A stretch of DNA of 64,000 nt from Ctena decussata (GCA_963989385.1 OZ022510.1:36027448-36091447); one strand, 5' to 3'. Shown: positions 22,640 through 33,526, counted from the stretch's first letter. Notes: generated from the letters alone by a model not told the origin. Numbers and translations: made by a program.

Positions 22640-24330
22640 AACAAACGCACACGAGCAAAATAAGCCGTCTTTAATTATCATGACTGGATATACGGAAAGA
22701 AGAGTTTTTATATTTGAGTCCTACAATATGTAAATATATAACAAAATGCTCATTATTACATATAGCTTATAAATTAATACCACCGGTGATGAGGAAAGAG
22801 AGCAAATGTGACATGACTTTAATATATAAAACGTATATCAAACAAACGGAAAACAAGGAAGAAAAACTGTATGTACAAACGTTCGGTGCAAAAGTGCAAT
22901 GTCACTGTTCGAGAAAGATTATCTGGTATTTATAAAAGTTTGATACTTGTATCAGTCTAGAGAATTACATTCGCTTCCTCACTATATATTTATGAATTCG
23001 TAGGTGACAGCTCTTAAATGGTTCAAACAGAATATTAGCTATCAGTATGGGGCATAATATTGTTTAAGGAAATTGTTAACATATCGGGAAGAACCGCGGA
23101 CCGCAATCGAATTCGCAAGACTCGATTGTGGTAACAATGCCGTGCGCGAATGAGAAAATTACCCGGGTGTCATCAAAGGTTCTTTCTATATTTCCTACAT
23201 AGGTAATAAACATACATATAAACATCATACTGTGACATTATGCGAGACCTAATATTGATGTTCATACTGGCTCATAATTTTGTTTGTATGCAGATATACT
23301 TTATCATATATTTTATTTAATTCATAGTTATCTTAAACTATAAAATTTTCATGAATTTTCATCCAGAATTTAGATATTTTTAACTGTTATCAGTTATCGC
23401 TGTTGTCACAGAGCGCGAAAAAATGAAAGACGGCGATAATGTTACTTATTGGCTTCTCGTGAACAAGTACATACGGTATTCGAATACTCAGATCAGTCTG
23501 CGCGGCCGATACCGCCATCTTCGTAGAAACAATCTTTGATTTATGTAGAAGCTAAAACAAAGTGAGAAGTAAGTCTGAATGCGCAGAGTGATTTCAGTAT
23601 TTACAAATTCCATACATGGCATATAGTCCTTTCTCAAATTAAAGACGCCTTTTTTCCCTAAGCACGTTGTTTATTCATACTCGTTAAATCACACCTACAT
23701 TGATTTTATATCAATAATCGATTATCGCTGATTAATCGATACACCTGGGATTTTTTTTTCAGACAGATATACAGGCAGACGGTCGGATGTATGTATGTAT
23801 GTATAGATAGATAGATACTTTCTGTCTGTGTAAAAATGGCCCAAAATTGGCAAAAAGCAAACTTTTCTAGGCTAAAACGAACCCAAACAAATCTAAATTA
23901 CTACCGTTCTTTTACTCATAAACTCGGCGATGAAACATCATGGTCTGTGCTATAATAAATATCATCATAAAACATATTTAGCAGCTCAGTGGGTTCAGGC
24001 AACCTCTGCACATCTGGCAACAGACTCCCACCCCCACAACATCCACCCCACCCCCGCTGCCCACTCTCCCTTCGCTCTTAACCTGCTGCTTTGCAAACAC
24101 TGCGCTATCTTGTATTAACTTCCATTCTGTTTTCTTGTTTTATTTTCCTTTCTAATTTTCTTGTATGATTTTTCATTCATTTTTTTTTTTTGTTTGTTTT
24201 AAATTCCTTTCAGATTTTCTTGTTTTGATTTCCTTTCTTACTTCTGTTTAATTTTTTCTGTTTATTATTATTTCAATTTTTTTTTCTGATAAATATCGGA
24301 AAGGAAATGTCTATTCTGGAATTCCGTAGG
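22640..24330. other. No gene recognised
   Basis: AT-rich with chance frames up to 73 codons, a GTAT/GATA simple repeat (23787-23817) and poly-T stretches. No domain, splice pair or element end was identified. Confidence 0.4.
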
Positions 24331-24337
24331 TGAAAGC

Positions 24338-24565
24338 TTGACGATGTTTTTCTATCGACGAATGCGCCTATTATGCGGAAAATGTGACAGTTCGATTTGT
24401 CGCGATGACAATTGCTCCCATCCAAGGAAATGGTGCAGTGGGAAATTCGATTTACGGAAAGGTCGTCAGCCAAGGGTAGTTAGGATCAAAGTTAACTCAG
24501 TACCATTGGCTTGCGATGATGGTTGTTTTGCTACTCATGATCAGATTCGTTCCTTTTGTTTTTGA
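24338..24565 (+). other. Small Cys-rich open frame, unknown
   Basis: A 75-codon frame with nine cysteines, including CGKCDSSICRDDNC, then a basic stretch RKGRQPRVVRIKV and a C-terminal CDDGC. No signal peptide or membrane segment is visible. It is in AT-rich non-coding surroundings, and its composition is better than chance neighbours, so it may be an exon or a relic. No function can be assigned. Confidence 0.25.
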
Positions 24566-24627
24566 TTGTGTACTTGTTTATTTGCATATCAATATCATAA
24601 CAATCAGTTTTACTGAAAAATCTCACG

Positions 24628-24698
24628 CCCCGGCCGAGGATCGAACCGGGAATCCTTCGATGCAAAGGCAAGCACTCTACCACGTCGCTATAAAGCCG
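24628..24698 (-). tRNA. tRNA-like sequence (Ala-UGC-like), probably pseudogene
   Basis: On the minus strand there is an A box-like TAGCGACGTGGTAGAGTGC, a loop reading CTTTGCAT and a perfect B box, GGTTCGATCC. The acceptor and anticodon stems pair poorly, so a functional tRNA is unlikely. It may instead be the head of a tRNA-derived SINE. Confidence 0.42.
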
Positions 24699-24944
24699 GC
24701 TTGTACCGCAAGGCAGTACAAGTGTATAATATACCTAATTACCTACACCCTGTGACATCAGCGCTAATGAAATTTGTTGAATTTTGTTAGAGCCGTATCA
24801 CTATATGGTAATTTGTTAGCAAGATACTGCTAAAATAATAGCTGAATACATTAAATGGTAATGCAAATACACTGACATTCCTTTAAAAAGCGTTTCTGAT
24901 AATATAACACATAGATATACTTCAAAAATACGAAAATATAATTG

Positions 24945-25235
24945 GGACCGAAATGTCTTAGAGGCCGAGATGACTAGGGGCCGAAGTGTCTGTGGGGCCG
25001 AGATGACTGGGGCCGAGGTGACTGGGGCCGAAGTGACTGGGGCCGAAATGGTTTGGGGCCCAAGTGTCTAGGGGCCGAGATGGTTTGGGGCCGAAGTGTC
25101 TGTAAATCCCCCTAGCTACCCTTTAAGCGTTTAGCGAAGAGTATGATCAAACTTGTTGGATGCCCAGACTGATCTGAGTCTGCTCTTCTCGCACAGCCAC
25201 TTTGTTGGTTTTCTCGTGTCGCGGGTCAATTATAA
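24945..25235 (-). repeat. GGCCCC minisatellite plus hairpin MITE (right arm of an inverted pair)
   Basis: About ten 16-17-bp units such as GGGGCCGAGATGACT (24945-25107), then a degraded hairpin and CACTTTGTTGGTTTTCTCGT. It is the reverse complement of the organisation at 20755-21050. Confidence 0.75.
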
Positions 25236-25984
25236 TTAGAGCTTTGGTCGTTCTGTTCTGATCTGCTCTGTTTCCGTTGTCAGAAGTATTTTGAAGACAT
25301 GCAAAACTAAAACAAAACTGGTACGGTCATCATCATACTCGGCCGAAAAAGTGGTCCAGCCATGGCCGGACCGGCCGGACCGCCGACGACGCCCTTGTAT
25401 ACATGTACTGTTATACAAAGTGGATACGAGATCTGATAGTAAGCAATATATGCTTACTTTGTTTTACTTCTGTAACTGTAAATAAGAGTATTGAACGGAA
25501 AATTTTGTTCCGCTTTATATTGATACTGCAAATAATAAAATTTGTCGCATTTTTTTCTTTTAATCACTCAAAAGACATCATTTTCTCATTGACAACTAAT
25601 GGTCTAATCAAAACTGGGACGCTTAAGATAAGTGCAATCAATTTCCTAAAAATCGAGCATTTTGATTTTCAAATGCAGAAATGCGTCTAAAATTGCAAAT
25701 AAAATGGCAAACAGTGTAGACTCTGATCAGATTGATCTCGGTCCGCTCTGACCGAAACATGTACCACCTTAAAAATTCTAAGTATATGGAAAATATCTGA
25801 GAAAACATGATCAAACTGCTCTTAAAGGATGTATGAGCAGTCTCGTCTGGGTCTTCACTGTTTTCTTTCGGACGTTTTACTGCACTGTAAGGCCAAACTG
25901 TTCTATTTTGACTCTTTACCAAAATGCAGACGACAAAATTTACATCTGCAAAATTTGAAAAAAAATTCCGGGTCCAAGACATTT

Positions 25985-26085
25985 CATATTGACAATTCAA
26001 ATACTAAAGGGCAAATAGTATAGATCTAGATGAGGCGGCTCATTATAAGCCGCCTCATCAGGATCTACGCTATTTGCAAATTTTG
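25985..26085. repeat. Hairpin MITE, GATGAGGCGGCTCAT family
   Basis: Well-preserved palindrome GATGAGGCGGCTCATTAT / AAGCCGCCTCATC with GTATAGATCTA and GGATCTACGC arms, followed by TTGCAAATTTTGCTAATTTC. Confidence 0.8.
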
Positions 26086-27040
26086 CTAATTTCGTCACTG
26101 GGGCTTAAAGAGTAAAAGAACTTAACATCATAATTTCAGATGTCCCCACGTTTAGTTATGTTACTGAAAGTAGATTTACCCATAAAAGCAGAAGCGCCGA
26201 AAAGCAGACGAAACAAGAAAAATCTGTAAAAAAAGATAATCGGCGCAGATTAAATGGAAGTGTGTTTTGTTATAGCGAACACACGAAGTATGTTCGCTTT
26301 ACTGTATCAGTTTTGGTCCTATATACTTAGGCAGATAAAATGTGTGGTAACGATCATGGTTGCGGCCATCTTGGAGAACCGGAAGCTCGAAAGTTATCGC
26401 GAGACTAGTCACGAACCAAGTGCTGTAATCAAATGTTTTACGAGTCCACAAACTTATTTTTGCAATCACTCCAGAGGAAATGTACATTTAGTATTTCTCG
26501 ATACAATAATTCTCGTTTTTGTTAAATATGTTCGTAGAAAGGATAGCTCAAACTGTAAAAGTTTTTCGTTTGAGGTTTTGTCGTCTGCTCGGGAACGGAA
26601 CTAGTCTAGACCGGAACTTAGTTCCTAGGTAAAACCCTATACCGTGGCGCGTCATGTGAATTGGAAATGACGGCGCACCCGAAAGCGCACCAGAGAGCCC
26701 ACCTAGGTTAGAATGGAGCAGGAATGGTGTGTTTGGCCAGTGTAAACAAGCACTTTGATTAAAAAAAAGTTGATTTCTACGACTTGTTTTAGTAAAATAA
26801 TTATGACACAGCCTTAACATCTATATTTTAGCACATTTCAATTATCTTTGGAACTGAATAAATAACAATCAGATACAAAAATAATTTTTTTGATTTGCTA
26901 ATCAAAGCAATCATCATGAGTACAATTTTAAACACCATATGATTTAATACTCAGAATTACACTAATTATCTGAAGTGTCTCACAGCTGAGGAATATAAGG
27001 TTTGCTGAGAGAGAGAAATCTGTAAAGAAACTTTCGTCGA

Positions 27041-27117
27041 GCGACCCACCGGGGATCGATACCACGACCCCAAGATTATAAAGCAAGCACACAACCACTA
27101 GGCTAGAAGGTCCGGAC
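27041..27117 (-). tRNA. tRNA-like sequence, probably pseudogene or SINE head
   Basis: On the minus strand TAGCCTAGTGGTTGTGTGC resembles an A box, the loop reads CTTTATAATC and GTATCGATCCC is a mutated B box. GGACC near the 5' side can pair with GGGTC at the 3' side. It is decayed and probably not a working tRNA. Confidence 0.4.
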
Positions 27118-27769
27118 CAGTAAGACTGGTCAGTTATATACTCTATATACCTATATACATATTTACACATAACTCATTGGCCGTACTGCTACACTCCATT
27201 GAAAAGCTGGTGTTTTTTCACACCTTAACTTAAAGTATGTGAATGATAACGATAAGGTTAACGAGAACACCCTCAGGGAAAGCAGGTTGACAAACCCAGA
27301 TTCTGTGACTTCAAAACTGAGGCCAACACCCAAAGGAAAGAATTTGCTCCCTATACAGCAAATTTCCTCCCTTCAGAGTGGACCCCCACCCACCCACACA
27401 CACATAAAAATGGCCACACTGCCAACTTGAGTGCCAAGGTAAACATGCAAGAAGACACATAAGTTGACTCTCCTTTGTAAAAATGGTAGAAACTTGCACA
27501 CACAGTATAGTTGCCTTATTTTAGTGCAGCATGGATGTCACACGAGCTGCACCGTCTCTCAAGTATGTCACCATTACCATTATACAGTTTGCTAATGCAG
27601 GTGAGTGCCACTCGAGCCAATTTGACCCAGACTACAATAACAAGGTGGTGCCTAGGGTAGCATTTCACCCCCATCAAAGATCTTCAAGGACCGTAAAGAG
27701 TGTGTTCGCACAAAGGCAGTGCCTTAATTTCATATTATGTTTCTAGTTGAAGATTTGACAATAACGTTC

Positions 27770-28222
27770 ATGAATAAGTAAGCTACCACCCACAACCGTA
27801 ATTTTGACACTGGGTAGCGACCTCAAGTGAGGTGACCAATTTGGAATTCCAAAATGGACCGCGGTCAATCTTGAAATTGACCTGATTTCAAAATAGTTAT
27901 CAACATGTTGCACTGTTTGTTTGTTTGTGTGTTTTAAACCGAAAGTAGAAATTGAAAGTAGATCTAGGATGAAAAAAAGAAAGTTTTGAAAATCTGCGTC
28001 TGTTTTCGATAACATTTCTATTGTAAAATTACAAACAAGAGAATTATTTTGAATTAATATAAGACAGAGTGCTTGTTTTCACAGTCCAGTACGACGGGGA
28101 AAAAACGAAGATTAAACATTCATTGACCTTTGATATTATTGGCTTAATTTTGACATACGCGTTATTTGACCAATGAAATCTTGTGAAATGTGGAACAATA
28201 TCGAAATAATACGAGGCTGCGC
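27770..28222 (-). repeat. Dispersed repeat, longer copy (partner 20190-20365)
   Basis: Minus-strand copy starting GAGGCGCAGCCTCG and ending CGGTTGTGGGTGGTAGC. Its ends match the copy at 20190-20365 in reverse complement. Confidence 0.65.
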
Positions 28223-28299
28223 CTCGAAAAATTTACGTCTACAAAATTTCAAAATATGTTTTGTTCAAGCTATATGGTATTGAGAATCCAAAATCTGGA

Positions 28300-28400
28300 G
28301 GGCCAAAAAGTGAAGATCTAGATATGGCGGCTCAATATTATGAGCCGCCTCATCAGGATCAACGCTATTTGCAAATTCTGCTATTTTCATCACTGGCACT
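28300..28400. repeat. Hairpin MITE, GATGAGGCGGCTCAT family (start of duplicated segment 1)
   Basis: ATGGCGGCTCAATATTATGA / GAGCCGCCTCATC palindrome with AGATCTAGAT and GGATCAACGC arms. It matches 40850-40945, the start of the duplicated segment. Confidence 0.75.
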
Positions 28401-28422
28401 TAAATTTTATACTTTCCTAGAC

Positions 28423-29617
28423 AAGTCTGGGAACTTATGGATCTCCATCACGCATATTTCTGATGGCTAACCATGCACTTTAAATGAACTGACATTATGG
28501 CTTACCCTAACATAATTACTTAGATTTTTACTACAAGATGTCACTATATGCAGTCTGGAGACTTACGATTTACCATCACGCACATTTGTGATGGTCAGCC
28601 ATAACTCTTACATTTTTCAGTCTAGCTCACTAAAATGGCAATTTAACCCACTGGCAATGTCCAGTATGACCTGTTTACACTTAAAATTGATATTTGGTCC
28701 TGCCCTTAACTATTCTCAGTATAAACAGTCTGTATTTTGGTTATTTCTGCAGAATTATGATCAAAACTAGGCAAATATTGTTGTGCATTTGACTTGTTTT
28801 ATTTCCAAGAAAAATACAAGTTTACTTTCTATTTTTTATAAAGTGTTACGATCAGAACTGTCTACAATGCTTGCTTTTTTGTAACAGATGCTAATTGTAC
28901 GAGTTACTCAATGTTTTGCACAAGTTACTCGACAGAAAAGTACTTCGGATTTTTTGCCTTTGTTATGGTCAGCCATAACACCAGAAGAACCCAACGTTAT
29001 GGCTTTCCATCACGTTTCATCATTCGGACATGTAGTGACATCTTGTGGTAAAAATTTCAGTAATTATGTTATGGTAAGCCATCATGTCAGTTCATTTAAA
29101 GTGCATGGTTAACCATCACAAATATGCATGATGGAAATCCATAAGTCCCCAGACCGATATGTCCGAAGGAAAAAACGTGATGGAAAGCCATAATGTTAGT
29201 TTCTTCTGGTGTTATGGCTGACCATAAGAAAACCAAAAACCCTCAAGTACTTTTCAACTGAGAAACTGGTGCAAAACCTTGAGTAGCTCATACAATTAGC
29301 ATCTGTTGCGAAAATTCAAGCATTGTAGACAATTTTGATCGTAACAGAGTAGAAAAAATAGAACGTAAAAACGCATTTTTCTTGGAAATAAAACAAGCCA
29401 AATACAAACCAATATTTACCAAACTTTGACCATAATTCTGTATAAATAGCCAAATACAGACTGTTTATAATAAAACTAGTTAAGGGCTGGACCAAATATC
29501 AATTTTAAGCGTAGACAGGTCATACTGAACGCTGCAAATGTCATTTTAGTGAGTTGGCCTGAAAGTTGGCTGACCGTCACAAATGTGCGCGTTGGAAAAC
29601 CGTAAGTCTCCAGACTG
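28423..29617. mobile_element. Inverted-repeat element, outer copy, with a second copy nested inside
   Basis: The outer element is 28423-28550 plus 29162-29617 (584 bp). Ends are AAGTCTGGGAACTTATGG and, at the right, the complement of CAGTCTGGAGACTTACGG. TAGAC flanks it (28418-28422, 29618-29622). Paralogous DNA at 40940-40997 lacks it. Short ATGG..CCAT inverted words recur throughout. No protein is encoded. Confidence 0.8.
28551..29156. mobile_element. Same inverted-repeat element, inner copy, opposite orientation
   Basis: A 606-bp copy starting CAGTCTGGAGACTTACG and ending GTCCCCAGACCG. It is flanked by ATATG (28546-28550, 29157-29161) and is reversed relative to the outer copy. The broken outer sequence CACTATATG / TATGTCCGAA is intact in the inner copy as the complement of TTCGGACATGTAGTG. 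Confidence 0.82.
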
Positions 29618-29643
29618 TAGACTGACACACAACTGTTTGTTTT

Positions 29644-29813
29644 CAGTGCCAGGCGTCCTACTAAATTGTATTATAGTAGGACAAGGGCCTACTGTGCTTG
29701 CAGTAGGTGCGGGTGCTGGATGTTTGGACATTTTTCTCTCCCCTATCATATGTCTTCTTTCTAGATTGAAATACTGACTTGAATGGCCATTTACCAAAAA
29801 CAACCAACCACAA
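29644..29813 (+). mobile_element. SINE-like SINE-B (5' truncated)
   Basis: From CAGTGCCAGGCGTCCTACTA to CAACCAACCACAAC. Paralogous to 40997-41189 in the second duplicated segment. The GAGACGGC block is deleted. Confidence 0.78.
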
Positions 29814-29885
29814 CTGTTCGCTCGAAGTTATCCTTTCTAGCTGTGGTGTCACTATTAGAAGCTAGGACAAAAATTTAAAAAAGCT

Positions 29886-30308
29886 AGTAGGTTGTTTTGG
29901 AACAACGCGTTTTTTGAGACACCTTTTCAGTATCGAGCCGTCTTCAAGAGAGAGAGAGAGAGAAAAAGAAGAGGGATGGGATGGATGGATGACTTGCGAA
30001 TTAACGTCCTTTTTAACAGTGTTTCAGTCATATCAGGACGATAGGAGGGTGATAATGAAAGGCTATGTGCAACGGAAACCCGTTTACGATTGAAAAGATT
30101 CCCGCCTACAGCGGGGCTCGAACCCGGGACAGCTAGACCAGCAGGCCAGCGCTTAACTTACTGAGCTATCGGGGCTCCAGGATAGATGCGACCAACCCCA
30201 TACGGCACCTGCTGCAAGCACAGCCAGCCCTTGCCCTGCTTTTATCCTAAATTAGTAGACGCCCAGCGATGAAAGATACACAGCGCTATCGTCCGACCCG
30301 ACCACTCC
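29886..30308 (-). mobile_element. SINE-like SINE-B, minus strand, split by SINE-A
   Basis: Two parts, 29886-29971 and 30180-30308, join to a normal SINE-B. The gap is filled by a complete SINE-A. Confidence 0.78.
29972..30179 (-). mobile_element. SINE-A inserted in SINE-B, minus strand
   Basis: GGATGGATGGATG tail at the left; tRNA-like head at the right with GGGGCTCGAACCCGGG (B box complement) and CTGAGCTATCGGGGCTCC (A box side). Confidence 0.85.
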
Positions 30309-30336
30309 ACCCCTCACAAAAAGTGAATTGACTAGG

Positions 30337-30386
30337 TGAGTGAGTGAGTGAGTGAAATGGGTTTTACGGCACATCAGCACCAATAG
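30337..30386 (-). mobile_element. 50-bp fragment of a third SINE with (TGAG)n tail
   Basis: Flanked by a perfect 12-bp duplication, GAATTGACTAGG (30325-30336 and 30387-30398). The insert is TGAGTGAGTGAGTGAG followed by GTTTTACGGCACATCAGC, the tail end of a mollusc-type SINE. The paralogous segment at 41845-41857 lacks it. Confidence 0.82.
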
Positions 30387-30660
30387 GAATTGACTAGGTA
30401 AAAGGACTGCAACGTTCACAAAGATTTATGGTAGAAAACCAAATTACTGCGGTTCCTAAATAGAAACGGCTCGATATAGACCGAATATTGTCTGAAAAGG
30501 ATGGATGGATGGATTGCGATTTTACGTCCTTATTAATAGTATTTCAGTTATATCAGGAAGATGGGAGGATGATAATAAAGGCTGTGTGCAATGGAAACCC
30601 GTTTACGGTGGGGGAAATATTCTCGCCTCAAGCGGGGCTCGAACTCGCTAGATCAGTAAA

Positions 30661-32346
30661 GTTCTAAAATTCGAAAAGTTACCCACTTCTCTGAACTTAT
30701 TTGACAATAGATCTCAAAATTTTCAGGATTTTTATCGCAGTCGCAACGTACAAGAAGATGGATTTGTTTTGGCATCTGTTGATGAAGATTTCATTTTCAA
30801 GGAATTGTGCCAGTTAAACTCTTCTAAAGGTACAGGTTCTGATAATATCCCGGCTAGATTCGTTAAGGATGCAGCTTTAGTTTTAAAAAAGCCAATCACC
30901 CACATTGTTAATCTTTCGATCCAATCAGGTACTGTTCCGGTCGCTTTAAAAGATGCAAGAGTTGTCCCGCTTTTCAAAAAGAATAAGAGATCTGATGTCA
31001 GTAATTATCGGCCTGTTAGTGTCCTTTCTGTTGTTTCAAAACTTTTGGAAAAATCTGTATATGTTCAACTGGAGGGGTATTTGGTAAAAAACAACTTACT
31101 GTATGAACTTCAGTCAGGTTTTCGGAGTAGATTTTCTACAGATACTTGCTTGACATATCTGACAGATTTCATTAAGTTTCAGACATCTAAAGGCTTGTAC
31201 ACTGGAATGGTTTTATTGGATCTTCAGAAAGCTTTCGATACTGTCGACCATTTGATTCTCTGTGACAAACTTCGTGCAATGGGTGTGTGTTCTGTTGATT
31301 GGTTTCAGTCATATCTTTCAGGTAGAAATCAGTTTGTTCAAGTAAATGACACAAGTTCAGATTCTTCCCCCATAACATGTGGCGTTCCCCAAGGCAGCAT
31401 CTTAGGACCTTTATTGTTTCTTTGCTACGTAAATGACATGGAAATTAGCATTAGTTCTGAGTGTAAACTTCTTTTATATGCTGATGATAGCGCTATCTTG
31501 TTTTCGCACAAAAACCCTGAAGTGATTTCGAGAAAACTAAGCTCAGAACTGGAATCTTGCAGTAAATGGTTGGTTGATAATAAGTTATCTCTGCATCTTG
31601 GTAAAACGGAATGTATTTTGTTTGGCTCAAGAAAAAAGCTCAGAAAAGTTCAGAATTTTGGTATCGATTGTAATGGACATTCTATTCAAGCTCAAACTTC
31701 AGTCAAATACTTGGGCGTAAACTTGGACAATTTCTTATCAGGGGAGGCAATTGCGAATGGCATCATTCAAAAGGTTAACTCTAGGTTAAAGTTCCTCTAT
31801 AGGCAATGTTCATCTTTGAATGAAAAAACTAGGAAGTCTTTATGTTCTGCATTGATTCAGTGTCACCTAGACTACTCGTGTTCATCCTGGTACGCTGGTT
31901 TGACTAAAACTTTGAAGAAAAAACTTCAGATTTCTCAAAACAAAGTGGTTCGATTTATTAAAAAACTGGGACCTCGTTCTCATATTGGGTATTCGGAACT
32001 GACCAGTGTTGGATTTCTCAATGTTGAAAACAGAGTCAAACAACTCAGACTTAATCACGTGTTTAAGATTTCCAATGGCACTTCTCCTTCATACTTATCG
32101 GATCATTTTCATAAGGTATCAGAATCTCATGGGTATAATACAAGAGGCAGTTCTGAAAATGTTGTTGTTCCTCGAGTATCTAATCAGGCGTTTTCAACCT
32201 TCTTCTTTAATGGTATTAAGGATTGGAATAGTTTACCTTCTGAAATAAAAACTTATGTAAGTTTCAACATGTTTAAAACTTCAGTTAAAAGACATTTGAA
32301 CTCACAAATGCAGCTTATGGAAAACAATATATTTTGCTATTATTAG
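30661..32346 (+). CDS. LINE reverse transcriptase, intact frame without start
   Basis: RNA-directed DNA polymerase of a non-LTR retrotransposon, copying its RNA at the nicked target site. The frame stays open for 561 codons from the truncation point to TAG at 32344-32346. Counting from TTG at 30769 as residue 1: fingers region GTGSDNIPARFVKDA (21-35), NYRPVSVLSVVSKLLEK (79-95), motif A LLDLQKAFDTVDH (149-161), motif B GVPQGSILGPLLFL (205-218), motif C YADDSAIL (237-244) and thumb WLVDNKLSLHLGKTE. The C-terminal part includes YNTRGS and WNSLPSEIK. All catalytic aspartates are present and there is no internal stop, so insertion is recent. The endonuclease domain and a natural start are lacking. 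CR1/L2-like by motif pattern; the exact clade is not settled. Confidence 0.92.
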   Translation, partial: VLKFEKLPTSLNLFDNRSQNFQDFYRSRNVQEDGFVLASVDEDFIFKELCQLNSSKGTGSDNIPARFVKDAALVLKKPITHIVNLSIQSGTVPVALKDARVVPLFKKNKRSDVSNYRPVSVLSVVSKLLEKSVYVQLEGYLVKNNLLYELQSGFRSRFSTDTCLTYLTDFIKFQTSKGLYTGMVLLDLQKAFDTVDHLILCDKLRAMGVCSVDWFQSYLSGRNQFVQVNDTSSDSSPITCGVPQGSILGPLLFLCYVNDMEISISSECKLLLYADDSAILFSHKNPEVISRKLSSELESCSKWLVDNKLSLHLGKTECILFGSRKKLRKVQNFGIDCNGHSIQAQTSVKYLGVNLDNFLSGEAIANGIIQKVNSRLKFLYRQCSSLNEKTRKSLCSALIQCHLDYSCSSWYAGLTKTLKKKLQISQNKVVRFIKKLGPRSHIGYSELTSVGFLNVENRVKQLRLNHVFKISNGTSPSYLSDHFHKVSESHGYNTRGSSENVVVPRVSNQAFSTFFFNGIKDWNSLPSEIKTYVSFNMFKTSVKRHLNSQMQLMENNIFCYY

Positions 32347-33136
32347 ATCACTTTCATTTGTATGTAGGTAACTTAGGTTCGTGTCGATTCCCAGTTCGTA
32401 TCCCCCCCCCCCCCTACCTTGAATCTAACCAATTAGGACCCCATTGGAAATAAGCCTACGGGCTTTCATGGGTTATCCTAGGTTTCTTCAACATACATAC
32501 TGTCGGTACTTAGTTTCAAGCTGTATTTTATTTTAGGGCTCGTACATAGTTTCCTTTCGGTTTTGGCCTCCAAATTCACCGTTGACGGCATTTCAAATAT
32601 TGACTTTGATTTTCACCATTCACATTCATGGTCCACCATCTGCTCTGGGAGCACTGTTCCTCGAGAGATGGGGGTGGCTCGTGGAGAAGCCTCACTGACG
32701 GTAACACTCCGGTGCCAGATCCATCGATGAGTAAGTATTGTTTATGACGACTCAGTGGATTTTTCCCATGGTACGCGAATGTGTGTGGTGAAAGTTATTT
32801 TCAATTATGTTTGAAGTCACCAAAATTTAAATTTTTATATGTAACTCTAGTCATTTCCTTATGAACTGTGATTATCAACAGAGCTGTGATAACGAAAATC
32901 CAGAAATGTGATATGACTTTAAATATTTTAAATTATAAAAAACAGTAAATTCTTATTTTCCTATTTTACAGATAGTTATACACATATATATTATTTTCTA
33001 AAAAATATTTTTACAAAGTGCATTTTTTTGTTTAATATAAATCTATTCATATATCTTTTAAACATTTAAATTTCAATCATTTTTATGTAATTGTTGTATT
33101 ATTGTTGTACATGTATGTTGTTTTTACCGAATAAAA
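32347..33136 (+). other. 3' UTR of the LINE
   Basis: Non-coding, with a C run (32401-32414) and AATAAA near the end. No structure was recognised beyond the terminal repeat. Confidence 0.7.
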
Positions 33137-33526
33137 ATCAATCAGTCAATCAATCAATCAATCAATCAGTAGGCCTGCGCTTAATTACCCACTAGGCTAC
33201 CGGGGCACACTGTCTGAAAGGGCCGTTAAACCAAAACAACCAACCAACCAACCTAAAAAGAAAGGAAATACTTACAGATCCAAATATGTTAAAATGAACA
33301 AGAATTCAGCAGGGAAAGGCAGTTTTTAAAATCCATGGTCCACCTTTTTTTATCATTTCTAGCGCCAAATCTACGGCCAAACACAAAAAAATACATGCAT
33401 GAAGAACTCACGCGCTTGACCAATGAAAATGCACAGAATTATCTAATCAAGTCAAAAGTTTGGAAAATTTAACAATAACATAGCCTTAAGCGTTTGTTCC
33501 ACACACTGAGTTTTCTTTTTCATTTT

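Larger units (their letters stand above)
30659..33164 (+). mobile_element. 5'-truncated CR1/L2-type LINE, 2.5 kb
   Basis: Inserted in a SINE-A with the 7-bp duplication ATCAGTA (30652-30658, 33165-33171). The 3' untranslated region is about 780 bp, with AATAAA at 33130-33135 and a terminal CAAT repeat. The endonuclease region is missing at the 5' end because of truncation on insertion. Confidence 0.92.
30501..33210 (-). mobile_element. SINE-A split by a LINE, minus strand
   Basis: The SINE parts are 30501-30658 and 33172-33210. TGTCTGAAAAGG (30489-30500) and TGTCTGAAAGGG (33211-33222) are its own target duplication. The unsplit sister copy is at 41960-42159. Confidence 0.85.

Noticed and set aside
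24628..24698. Functional tRNA-Ala gene
   Set aside because: The B box is perfect but the acceptor and anticodon stems do not pair well; listed only as a relic.
27527..27600. Possible small exon (MDVTRAAPSLKYV) with a GTGAGT donor on the plus strand
   Set aside because: Short, no partner exon, weak acceptor context; insufficient to list as a gene.
32401..32414. Poly-C as an element boundary within the LINE
   Set aside because: Sits in the LINE 3' UTR; similar C runs occur at unrelated places (35993, 40728, 60263) and look like homopolymer expansion.
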